Shown piece after piece: positions 43,966 to 55,233 of a DNA stretch of 64,000 nt; the first letter of the stretch is position 1, and the number at the start of each line of letters is the position of its first letter. The DNA is taken from positions 62,001-126,000 of the forward strand of contig NC_092409.1 of assembly GCF_009017415.1 (NCBI RefSeq), written 5' to 3'. The position numbers and the translations under genes are program-made. The stretch is from Aspergillus flavus (lineage: Eukaryota > Ascomycota > Eurotiomycetes > Eurotiales > Aspergillaceae). Below the pieces are notes generated by a model. That model saw nothing but the letters and a program-made list of their open reading frames with translations. It had not been told where the DNA came from and did not search any database.

Positions 43966-45835
43966 TCATTCTTTGCTACCCAGTACGGCCATCTGAGATG
44001 CCCGAGCCGGGTAAACGGGAGGGCTTAAAAGGTACGCAACCGGTACCCAATGGTTAGTAACGGTCAGATAGCAAATGTGCAACAGTGGCGGCCAGGCAAT
44101 TGTAGTAAGTAATCGTGTGGTCAATAATTCACTGTCGGTAGTGGTCAGTGTCGTCCATGTTGACAATAACATCGCGGCGATTGTGGCGAGAAGCAGGCAG
44201 ATGCTTTGCAAAATGCCATTTTGCCAGAGATCCTGGTACAGCATTTTATAAAACGAAGACTTCGTGATGCGATTCCAGGAATTCTCTTTGCTTCCGGTGA
44301 CGAATGATCCTTTGGGAGCGCTTGAGATGAAATGAAATCGTATGACGGCAGAAAGGTGTGCTGCAGAGCGGGGCAATCAGTCGGGTCAGTCTAGTGGTTC
44401 TCATACGTATATCAATCATAGAAACAAAATGTGAAATGGCATATCTTACCGCCAGCTAGCCAACTGTTTTCCAGCTGCGAAAATGGGGATCCTCGAATCC
44501 CCGCATGGGCAGTCTGGAGCCACCCATACGCCCACATGGTAGAGACATGAAGCAAGCCCAGAATTACCTGAGTCTTGATCAGGAAGGACGAAGAGGCGGG
44601 GATCAGCGACCGGGACATTAAAAGCCACGGAACAGCACCATATCCAATGACATGGCCTACCAATCCCAAAGTGATGGCCAAGCCACCGCATGCAATGCTC
44701 CACTGAAGGTGGCGTGGTATGGAACTGCTGGTCGGCGGCCGTAAAGTAAACAGTTGCTGGGAATGACCAATGTGCCATCGGTTTCTCTGGGCAATGTGCC
44801 CTTCGAGAGATGTGGGAACAAGCCCGAATTGCAGCGGCTCTTGTACTTGGACAGTACGGTATCCCATGCCCCGCAATATCAGGGAAAGCTGCCAATCTTC
44901 TGAGAATGAAAAGGTAGGATACCCACCAACATCAATGATTGCGTTGCGCCGGAACACCGCCCCGGACCCTGCATCAATCGCACGTCCACAGCGGTCTAGC
45001 TCGGCGTTCTGGCAGGTGTAAAAATGAAGGCGAGATTGCGAGAGGGGGTCCCCGGCAGGAAGGTTGTCAAAATATTGCCGGGTAGTAACCAACGCTGTCT
45101 GGGGGCTTAGAAGCAAGTGGGGAAGGGTTGCTCTGAGAAAGTCCGGCTTTGGGATAGAATCTGCATCCAGAATAGCACAGAACTCCGGTGGAGTATCTTT
45201 CTGAATAGTGAATAGTGCATAGTTCAGGTTTCCGGCTTTGGCAAACACTCGGCCAGATTGCCTACCGCGTGTGTGATAGAAGAGATAAGGCCATTTAGAG
45301 TGCAACTCCGAGACAGCATCACGCAGCTGGGTTGAAGCGCCATCGTCAAGGACAAGCACTCGTAGCTGAGACTCTGGGTAGTCCATAGTGCAGGCAGCGC
45401 GAACGGTGTCCAAGATTACACTAACTGGCTCGCCGCAGCAGGGGATCAAGACATCGACTCGTGGCAGGTTGTGGCTGCCCCGAAGCCGTAGCCTTTTTCG
45501 CGGCCCGCGCTCAGGTTCCCCACCGGCCGCAACGGTGAGGCGCTGATCTTGATAAGACAAGCCTGGTCGTTGGTTAGCGTTATAGAGCTCCGACTTCAAA
45601 GTAAGGCATAATTGAACTTACGACCAAATATAGCTTCCACAGCCAACATTAACCACATTGGCCAGGATTGTTGAGCCTCCAGCAGAATCATAAGTAAGCG
45701 AATGGGGTAATAGACAGTGGAGGTCCATATTGCCGCTTGGGCTGTATGGTAGAGATACTTGCGGTATCGCTTTCCAGACCATATTCGCGGGTCAGGTGGA
45801 AGTTCTTCGATCTCGCCGACATATTCAGAAATCAT
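43966..45835 (-). CDS. family 2 glycosyltransferase, cellulose-synthase-like membrane protein
   Basis: Exons 45835-45622, 45562-44450 and 44360-43966 (introns 59 and 89 bp) join in phase to 573 residues. The GT2 core is complete. DVLIPCCGEP (first aspartate), LVLDDGAS, ILDADSIP (the DxD motif), SFSEDWQLS (in place of TED) and QRNRW (QxxRW) are all seen. Two hydrophobic segments lie before the core and several after it. Such processive GT2 proteins build beta-glucans or related polysaccharides at the plasma membrane. Fungal members without a clear product are common. The true start could lie in an upstream exon, because the frame is open without ATG beyond 45835. Confidence 0.87.
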
Positions 45836-47747
45836 GTCTTGCTGGCAGAGTGCCAAGAAGCAGTCCCTTCGTTTATTCGAAGTTGGTCAAGGTCTTTCCC
45901 CTTGTGTTGATGCCTCGGCAATCGATGTCGTGTCCCCTGCTTTGTTCAGCTGTTCTTTGTCTAAACACCGCGCATGATGAACATGAATCTCTATCCCAGT
46001 CTGTGAGACGAACCGGAATAGGGGTAAACAGACTTCCTGCACCAAAAAATAAATAATAGGTTGCTCGTGAGGAAAGGTCGGTGTGGCTTGGGCTTTGTTC
46101 TAGAATTTACCATTGGCGGCCCACTAATTCCCCATTTGGGGAAATTCTAGATCACCAGCAGGCGGCAACCCTAATTATGTTTAAAAGGGGGCGCTCATTG
46201 AACGCTGCCTTTCCGTCAACATCCGGTATGGAAATAGTAACTAGGCTAAGCATTGACCCGGTATTGACTGGAGTGAACTGGAAGAACGAGAACAACTGTT
46301 CTCCCCACGGTCTTCAGGGTGGAGTTGAGTCAATTCGTTTCATCACGTTTCTCCTCATGCGCCAGAGAAATCAATTGCTGCTGCATTTACGGTCAATTAC
46401 AGACCGTAATGATGTTGCAAGAGCGTCGATTCATGTCGTGGTTCAAGATACCTGCAACCATTCCGCTGATTCTGGGAAATACCCAAGCAGTAATGCGGGG
46501 GACGTACTGGTGTTGTTCAATGAGAAAGTCTAGCCGTGCCATATTTGCCAGTCCTTTAGCCACGGGCACGGAATTCGGCATAAGAACCCAAAACCTCCGC
46601 CCTCTCCGCCTTTCACAGACGTGGCATCTGACTGCAAATCTGAGATTAGCTAGCTCCTTCAAGTCAGTTATCCGAACATTTATATAGCTGAGACGATACC
46701 AGATATAGAGTCTCCAATGCAGGCATCCTCACAAAACATCATACCTCCTCAATACCAGATACGTATCCCGAAAGTGCAATCTGGGTATGCAGTAGGCGAC
46801 ATACACATGGCCAAAAATAGTGATGAGAGACTAATGTTTTGACCTCCGCACTCACTAGGCTTATTTAGGTGAAGTGGCTAATCCCCTCGGATATCGGAAG
46901 AAGTATACGCCGTCTTGGTATTTGTTTTGTCAAGACTCAAGAGGGATATGACCTCGGCATAGTATTATTCGTATAACGGGTATTCGCGACTAATAGTTTC
47001 CATTAGAAAGGTAAGAGTGTTCATAGCTGAATGTTATGGGTGCTTTTTTAAGCTTGTAACGTACGGGATGGCTAATTGCGCCAGCGAGATTGCTGAATAT
47101 ATATTTCCGTGAATCGCGGAGATGATCATGTGAGACTTCAAGTTGCCTGTCACATTTCACTTCTTTATTCCCATACTCTCCAAGACGAAGTTTTCCTTTA
47201 TAGGAGCTCTTTGGTGGAGTCGAGAGGGCTACTCAATGTTATATGCAAAAATATAGCAATGAATCTCACTTGGTGATTTGACGGTTATTGACTAACAAGG
47301 CAATTCTTGAAACAAAATAGGAAGTGGTAAAATTGTCTAAGCTTTTTTGGGCGAACATCAGCCGCTTTTGGATATGCTATGTTATATTGCAGTCTAGCGT
47401 GTAACGTCTTTTGGTTTGGCGCTGTTTTGTCGGACGAGAAACTCACACTCTCTGCTTCACCGCCCGAGCAGACAAACAACGCGAGTTATGCAAGGTCTTA
47501 CGTAATATGCACATTCCACATTGCATAACTCATCATGGACAGATATCAACAATTTCTCAAACTTTATCCTATTTGCCTCGTGTATTCGCTAGATCAAACC
47601 AGGTAAACTCCGCACCCTCTAAGTCGTAGATGCTAATAACGCTATAAAAATACATGCAATTCCCATCTCAAGTCATAGACCCGAACCCAGTTCAAGTTCG
47701 TCAAGATCCCAACAGAAAAGCCAAGCAGAACGCGGACGCGCAAGGCC
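45836..47747. other. long intergenic region
   Basis: About 1.9 kb. Open frames at 46319-46687 and on the minus strand at 46393-46662 show no family. The stretch 46680-47400 is AT-leaning. Confidence 0.4.
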
Positions 47748-50160
47748 TTAGAGATTCCCAATATCCCACCAGGCGGAAAATCCGTCGACATTTCCCATGC
47801 CGGATTCGGGCTCTTGATAGTCCATATTATCCATATCCGGAAACTGACCCGTCCAGAGCCACGGGGTATTCATCATGAGACTGTCAGCCGGCGCGACCAA
47901 CTTGTCAGCGAACGCGAGGCTGTCGGGTGAAGATTGCACGGAGGACATGTTGGTCACGCTCGGTTGCATATGGGCGGCCTGTCCGCCATCTGCCGTATTG
48001 ACAGTGACTTCAGGTGACATGGCCACAATGACTTCTAGCGTACAGGAGCTTTCCCCGGTATCGTCTCGTGAAATGGCGGGTATCAGCGTGGGATGCAATA
48101 AGCCACCAGACATCTCCCGAGGCTCCGGCATACAGTTGATTTGGAGAAGGTCCCACATCAACGGGATACTCAGGTGGATCTTGGACGGCATCCAGTCGTA
48201 GTTCACATTTTCCGAGCCGCATGCAATCCGTGTCATCTTGTCCAGAGTTTGGTCCTGAGACGCAGTTAGCACTGGATATGGAGTGTTCGACGCAGAGTAC
48301 TTACCAAAGCTTTGCAGGCTGCAGAGAAAGGAACAAAACTTTTGAGAAACGTCCGACATTTGTCGAAGTCGATTTTTGATTTTTGCTTCAGTCGTGGATC
48401 CGCTGCGCAACAATAATAAAGATGTACTGTGGCTGCAATCGCCGCGGCGTGTCCAAAGAAGGGATCAATCAGGCGCATTTTCCTTTCCGAGACCATATCG
48501 ATCATACGGACAAGCCAGGTCGCATGCAATACAACTAGCTCTGAAGACCGTCTCCAAAAGGCATTGGGAATGGAGAGATTCGGATTCGACTGTGATGCCA
48601 CAATGTAGAGGAAAGGGTGGTTCAGCACAGTCAGGATGCAATGATACGTGAACTGCGCTTTCAACCATGGCGTCCAGTACCCCCGGTTCATTCTCAGCTC
48701 GTCTGCTTTCCGCTCATAGAATTTGACCGAATCATATCGGTGACACTGAGAGAGCTTGTTCTCCACCTCAGTCAGGTCCGAAAGTATCATCGTGTACATT
48801 GAATCGTGGCGCCAAGGCTCTTTTAGTCGATTTTGTGCGCAGTGGGATACATACGTGCGGACCCTGCTCCAAACCCATCCGAAATGGACCGCCAGGCTCC
48901 AAATGCCTATGTCGTTGGGCGAGGAGCATCCAATATCATCCCGTGGTAATTGGGGCGGCTTTGGTTCGAACTCCTTTGATGACCCCCGGTCTCCGCCGTT
49001 GGGAGCACAGAACGGACGCAGGTTCTCGGCGGGGAGGCTAAGAAACCCATTTTGTTGACCGTATGTCTGCTCCAGTGATTGAAGACTCCAGAACAAACGT
49101 TTCTTTCGCTCCGTTAGAGGACTTTCAAGGGGATAGCCAGATTCCACGTCCATCATCGCTGACCGGCAAAGCTGGAAAGCCAGGCCAAGATGAAACCGAC
49201 CGAGGTGCACGTCCCCGTCTATTTTCTGTTAGTATGCGCATCGTTCACGACGATCCTTTCTGAATAACCAAGCATACCGATGAATGAAGAATACGAAAGC
49301 AGACACAGACTTTCGATGGTTTCAAGGTCCACTGTGCCATTTGCCACGCGAAGCATGATTAGCGTTCGCGCGGTATTTCCATAACGCTGCGACTGACCCG
49401 GCTCACGCGAAAAGCGCGCGGTCAGCGCTAGGACGCTATAGATAAGCTCGTCAGAAAGACTACCCTTTTCCTCGAGGTCCTCATAATCGAAGCACCAGAT
49501 CGGCTGCCGATGACAGTAATGGAAATACAGTTCTAAGGCTTTGCTGACTGCCGCCGAAGAGGGATGGAGATTTGAGTCCTCATTATTGCCGAATCCAAAA
49601 GAAAAGGAACCCGATCCGGGAGAGAAGCGCTCAAAAGCTGGTTCGCCAGAAGATGGGTTGCTGTTCTTGGAGTAGGGTGCCTCTGGTATATCGTCGAGCT
49701 CCTCGCGTTTTTGGTCTTGACGGGCCGCCTTGACCGGTCTAGAAAGAAGGGTCAGAAGGACATTCTGACGGAGCGGATAGTAGTATACTCTCTACCTGGA
49801 GCCACTTAGGATGAGATTTACCTTCTCTTCCAAGGATGCCAGCCGGTCTTCCTACAATGTTTGTGAATCCATGTCCAATCAGTAGATGACGGGAGAGCCT
49901 TATTTATTACTTACCGATTGTCCACCCCGCGATGCCCTCCGGGCCGACGTATAGAGACAGGGCTGATTTAGACGGACGCAGTTTGAACAAGATGGCCTTT
50001 CTGCCGGGCAACGAGTTTTCTTCCTCCTGTAGATATACGTCGTTGGCGTCTACATGGGAACAAATCGAAGAACGGGCGGGGGTTGGGAAGCGACTTACCT
50101 GCAGTTCAGGCACGCCTCATGTGAACGCAACCTCCCACGATTGCTCTCCCGTGGCATCAT
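47748..50160 (-). CDS. Zn2Cys6 transcription factor (related to the one at 57.8 kb)
   Basis: Six exons (50160-50099, 50026-49915, 49851-49796, 49738-49278, 49218-48305, 48254-47748) join in phase to 703 residues. The zinc cluster spans the first intron: CLNCRRKKTRC then CSNCVRLNQPC, cysteines at residues 17, 20, 27, 34, 37 and 44. A short coiled coil follows (EDRLASLEEKV). The fungal-specific domain has CHRQPIWCF, LCLLSYSSFID and RKKRLFWSLQSLEQTYG, then DPFFGHAAAIAATVHL near the end. This last segment closely resembles DPFIGYLCAIAATIQL in the factor at 57.8-60.3 kb, so the two are paralogues or close relatives. Together they flank the Rieske, permease and FAD-oxidase genes and may control them. 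Confidence 0.88.
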
Positions 50161-51322
50161 ACTCGCTGCAAATTAAAGATAAGAGACATGGTTGAAAGAA
50201 TTGAGGTACAATGACCATAAGAATAGAGAAAGTTAATCAAAGGATATAGCTCTGCGGTGATGTAAGGGGTTATGATAAATACCCCCGCAACGGCCAGTCA
50301 TGGTGAATCCAGCGTGTAGCAGGGAAGGACGGAGGGGGGGGGAAGAAGGAAAAAGAAAAAATAATGTAAGAAAATGATAATAAAAATAAAATCTTCATTC
50401 CAATGCAAAGGAAGGTAGGAGAATTCCCGATGAGATCCCGAATACTTTTGCCATGGAGTTGAAGCTGCAGCTGTCGATAGAAAGGGCAAATGACAGCCTC
50501 GTGACCCCGCCCTGGTTTGGCCCTAAAACGACGCCAATCCGTGGATCCAGTGTGGGATTGCAGGATCTAGATTCCCACCCAGCCTTTTTCTTCTTGGAAC
50601 TTTTCCTTGAAACGGTTAAAAGTTCCCTGTGAGTAATACTAGCCGCTTCCCCCACATAAACTATTGTTAGACTTCTCTTTTATTTTGGTGGACATTCCCT
50701 CTCTTTTGGTGACTACCCGCCACAACATGTAGAATAGGCATAGCAAACATTGGCATACAGGGGTCCGTGAATTGGAGTTTACCTAGCTCTGGATACTTTT
50801 ACGGAGAGAAAATGAGGAAAAGACGATCGTTCACCCACAGGCGTTGTATTACATATGATCCTAGCCAACGAGGTGTCGATCTTTGAGAACCCCACCAGTG
50901 GGTTCAACATCGCTATCGTGGAAATGCATATCTAATCAGGGAATTACCTATCTATTACGTTCTGGGAATGGAGAACAGCGGAGATATCCCAAAAACTGCC
51001 CAATCAATCTAGATTGTCCAACTTTGTCCCTCTTTGGTTAACCGGCTACATTGTCTTATCTGGCTCAGAACTGTACAGTATAGAACACTGTACCACACCT
51101 ATGTCTGTGGATGATAATTAAAAAAAGTGATATCTCAATAACTCTAGATACTATGCGCTATAGACTCCAATGCAGTAATCACACGCCACCGACCGTGATA
51201 TTCCCGTAAGCAATGATGTGGTCAAAAGAGAAAAGAGTACTCCTGAAATATGATGATCCGCTATCCCGATTGCAACCGTAAAATGGGAAGGAAAAGAAAA
51301 AGGAGAAAAAGAAACATGCAAT
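50161..51322. other. intergenic region
   Basis: About 1.2 kb between the Zn2Cys6 start and the Rieske gene stop. It holds a G-run (50332-50341) and a purine-rich stretch near 50340-50390. No gene recognised. Confidence 0.5.
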
Positions 51323-52619
51323 CTAAAAGACAAGTGTTTCATTAGGTTGGCAGCCCGTGCCACCACAGCACCCGCCGGCCGTTGTTGAGCAATCAGACCC
51401 CTTGGCTTGAGCATCCAGCTTGTTACAGAAGGTCATGTCCTCCTCGCTGGTGGTGGCGCTGGTCGGGAGTGTTTGGCGAGTTGGCCAGATCTCACGACCT
51501 GCTTCCTGCTCTTTCTTGTAGTGCTCTAGAACAAGCTCTCGCACAACCGTCTGGAAGTCGAGGGATCCCTTCTCTATGTGGTTACTCAGGTTCTTCTGGG
51601 CGTCTGTGCAGAGGTCCTTGTCCTCGGACATGATCCGCTTGTACGTTTGGCTAATTAACTCGAAGTCTTCGTCGCTGGAGTCCTTGTTGCGATAAACCTC
51701 ATACCGCGTCATACATTTGGTGGCGGAGGTCGGCACAATTCTCTGCAAGAAGAAGAAGTGGGGGCTATGCAAGTGTTAGTGTGGCCGATCGGTGAGCAGA
51801 AAAGGTTGCAAGAACTTACAAAATAGTCATAGAAGCGTTAGGGAAGTAGTAAGTGCTGGTAATCCTCAAACCACGGGCAATCTGCTCCGGGGTGGAGTTA
51901 GTGTAGTCAACAATGCTACTATCCGTGGTAGCGCCGTTGTCGGAAGTATCTGGGTGGTAGCATTCATTATAGTGGTCGGCAAGGATCTTCCAGTTGAAGT
52001 CGCCCTCCATCTCCCAGGTGTGGTCGAAGTTGTACTCGTCCCAGTTGATGCCATTAAAACGCTCCTGCAAATCAACCTTGCTCAAGTCATCTTCCCATGC
52101 GATCTCGGGCTGTTCCTTGGCGTCTAAGTTGACCCATATGAATCCGTTGTTATCGACGTGAACATGGATCTGAAAAAGACCATTCTTGTTCTTGTCGAAC
52201 CCCTCGAGGTCCTGGTAGCCAGGAGCCTTGGCAAGTTTACCATTCAGGCCATATGACCAGCCGTGGTACTTGCATGCGAAGATTCTGGCCTTACCCTTCT
52301 CCTCAGTCGCCACGGGGAAGGCACGGTGTCGGCAGACGTTGTGGAAAGCGTTGAAGTTGCCATCCTTGTCGCGGACTAGGATGAAGGGGTAGCCGGCAAT
52401 GGAATAGACTAAGTAATCACCGGTGCTAGGGAGGCGCAGCTTGTGGGTGATTAACATCCACTTGCGGGAAAAGATCGCACGTCGCTCCAATTCCCACATC
52501 TCGGGAGAGGTATACCAGTTGGCAGGCAAGGCCTGAATGGGGGTCTTGTCGTTCGGTGGGGTGGCACCTGAGGAGGCGACCTCATCTTGGCCGAAGTAGT
52601 TCTTCCAGATAGAGGACAT
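51323..52619 (-). CDS. Rieske non-heme iron oxygenase (choline monooxygenase/betaine demethylase-like)
   Basis: Exons 52619-51820 and 51764-51323 (55-bp intron) join in phase to 413 residues. The [2Fe-2S] Rieske motif C-x-H-x17-C-x2-H is complete (Cys96, His98, Cys116, His119). The mononuclear iron histidines are in DHYNECYHPD (His216, His222). The protein resembles fungal enzymes annotated as choline monooxygenase, a family that also includes glycine-betaine demethylases. These need a partner reductase, which is not in the window. An odd feature is the C-terminal tail GGCCGGTGC, a cluster of three cysteines outside the usual fold. It is divergent from the permease at 53.4 kb, and a TATAAAA box lies about 125 bases upstream. 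Confidence 0.88.
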
Positions 52620-52744
52620 TCTGTTGATTGTTCTTCTGAACTCTGCAGTTGGGAATTAGATAGATCGGCTAAATAAAACAAGGACTCGATGCTGTGGGTT
52701 GCTGCTTCTGGAATGACTCTTCAAGGGGTAAAATACGGCCTGCT

Positions 52745-52751
52745 TTTTATA
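52745..52751 (-). promoter_or_regulatory. TATA box of the Rieske oxygenase gene
   Basis: TATAAAA on the minus strand about 125 bases before the ATG at 52619. Confidence 0.5.
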
Positions 52752-53380
52752 TTCAGCAATGCTTTTGTTTCCCTTATCAGCTGAACCAGTTTCTATGAAG
52801 GATGCTTGTGGGGGTGGCCCAGATCAGTGGTTCGTACCGGTCACAGGATCGGGACGGAGTCTACCAGCCGTGCGCCAGCCGACGGCTCTGAGGGCCGAGA
52901 TAACTATGTAGGCAGTCCTGAAAAGGGAGCTACAAGATAGCTGGTGCCCAGAATCAAACTTGGGGAACGCCACACGGCATAACCGTTCCTGATGCCGTGT
53001 TTATCATTCGGAGGGATTCCAATTGGGTCGATTCTGGCTTGGCATTAACGGTAGAGAGGTCCCTTTACCCAGAATGGTCAAACTTTCCAGTTATCTGATT
53101 TGCCCAGAGGCCCCTTGGGGGAGAGAGGTTTGCTTTGATGTGAATCCTAAATGGCATTGTTTATGCTGCATACCGTTTTCAGTCCATTCTATAGACCTGT
53201 AGGACTTGGCCCCTGGGCTGGATATGTCATGGATCTTGGTATAAGTCTTCTAATGCATTCTGCACAGCGTGTATATTAAAACTCTACCCCGGATTCTGTA
53301 CATCAATTGTTCTGCAGTCGTCGCTCATTCTATATACCAAAAGAAGATTGTTCACCCCGTTGCACCTTCCGGCCCCAGCG
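52752..53380. promoter_or_regulatory. shared intergenic region between Rieske and permease genes
   Basis: About 630 bases between divergent starts. I did not find the CGG-N-CCG palindrome seen upstream of the FAD oxidase. A CCGACGGC/GGGCCG-rich patch lies near 52877-52895. Confidence 0.4.
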
Positions 53381-55233
53381 ATGTCGCACCCAGAGGACAC
53401 CATCCATCGCTTGCATCCTAGTGATCCCGGACTGATGCCCGAGAAACCCGAGAAAGCGTCATCCCAACACTCCAACCTATCTTCCGAATTTGTCCCAGAT
53501 ATCCAGCGCGGCACTATCTTGGGCAATGATGTCCACGCTGGACTTCAACGTAGACTCGGCAATCGACAGATACAGCTGGTCGCCATTGGTGGTTCCATTG
53601 GAACTGCCATATTCGTGACCATCGGAGACGCACTCCGTAAATCAGGCCCTGGAGGTCTATTGTTAGCATTTCTGATCTACAATGCCATGCTCGCTATGGT
53701 CAACAACTCCATGGCGGAAATGTCGACATACATGCCCGTGAGCGGTGGTTTCATCTACCTGGCCGGCAAATGGGTCGACGATGCACTAGGTTTCATGGTC
53801 GGCTGGAACTTCTTCCTCTATGAAGCCATCATGATCCCCTTCGAAATCACCGCGATTAATTTGGTGCTGTCCTTCTGGCGTAACGATATCCCCCCTGCGG
53901 CTGTCTGTGTTGCTTGTATTGTAATATACGCGTGAGGTTCCCAAATGCATCTGAGCCATATCCATGCGACCACTTCTTACCCAATCGGTCTGGTTCACCC
54001 GGCCCTTGCAACTACGTGCTAAGACTTGTGTATAGTTGCCTGAATGCCCTGGCCGTCAAAGGTTATGGCGAAGCCGAATTTTGGCTCTCCGGTGGGAAAG
54101 TCATCCTGATCTTTATCCTGTTCGCCTTTACCTTTGTCACGATGGTAGGAGGTAATCCGCAGCACGATACCTTCGGATTCCGCCATTGGCGCCATCCTGG
54201 CCCGTTCGCAGAATATCTGCGCACGGACGACCTCGGCCGATTCGAAGGCTTCTTAGCCGCGCTTTGGGCGGCTTCCTACACTTGTGTCGGTCCGGAGTAC
54301 ATCTCGATGGTAGCTGCGGAAGCGAAGTATCCTCGTATCTACATCAAGAATGCGTTCAAAACCGCTTACTGGCGTTTCGGAGTCTTCTTCGTGGGAAGTG
54401 CTCTTTGCTGCGGTATCCTAGTCGCCTATAATGATCCAACTCTGGTCGCAGTGTACTCTGGTGAATCTGAAGGTGCAGGGACTGCTGCTGCATCGCCGTA
54501 TGTAATCGCAATGAATAATTTAGGGGTTGGTGTATTGCCACATATTGTCAGTGCCCTCCTAGTGACGACTATCTTTTCTGCCGGCAACACGTACACCTAC
54601 TGCGCTACGAGGAGTCTATATGGCCTCAGTATTGATGGTAAGGCTCCAAAGTTCTTGAGCAAGTGTACGAAGGGAGGGGTGCCAATCCGCTGCGTCGCCG
54701 TAGTAATGGCATTTCCCTTTCTTTCCTTCTTAACATTATCCAGCAGCTCGTCGCAGGTCTTAACCTGGCTCATGAATCTCTTGACTGCAGCCGCCATTAT
54801 CGATTATATTGTCATGTGCGTCACATATATTTGTTTTTATCGAGCATGCAAAGCGCAGGGTTTCGACCGTTCTAAGCTTCCTTACAAGGGCTGGTTTCAG
54901 CCTTGGTGCGCCATTATCGGTGTTCTGTGGATGACGATGGTTGTAACCTGTTACGGGTACACCAGCTTTACCCCCTGGGATGTGACGACCTTTTTCACTC
55001 ACTATACGATGCTTCTATTTGATATCATTGCATTTGCCGGGTGGAAATTATTTAAACAAACAAGAATATTGCGCCCAGATGAACTTGATCTTGTTTTAGA
55101 AGCTCCCGACATTACTGCATACGAAGAGGCCGCCAAAATAAACAACCCCCCTATTGGTTTCTGGGCTGAGCTCATTCAGCCTTTCAGGCCAAGGTGGAAA
55201 AAGTCTCAAGGGCAGCTAGACAATACAGCTTGA
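53381..55233 (+). CDS. amino-acid/amine permease (APC superfamily, AAT type)
   Basis: Exons 53381-53931 and 54036-55233 (104-bp intron, GTGAGG..TAG) join in phase to 582 residues. The ATG at 53381 is used because the frame upstream has none. After a hydrophilic N-terminus, LQRRLGNRQIQLVAIGGSIG-x-A-x-F opens the first helix, the signature of fungal amino-acid permeases. FSAGNTYTYCATRSLYGL and a GVPIRCV loop are further family marks, and about 12 hydrophobic segments are present. It lies between a Rieske oxygenase and a sarcosine-oxidase-like enzyme, so import of a methylated amino acid such as glycine betaine or sarcosine is a reasonable guess. Ordinary amino acids are the other option. Confidence 0.88.
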
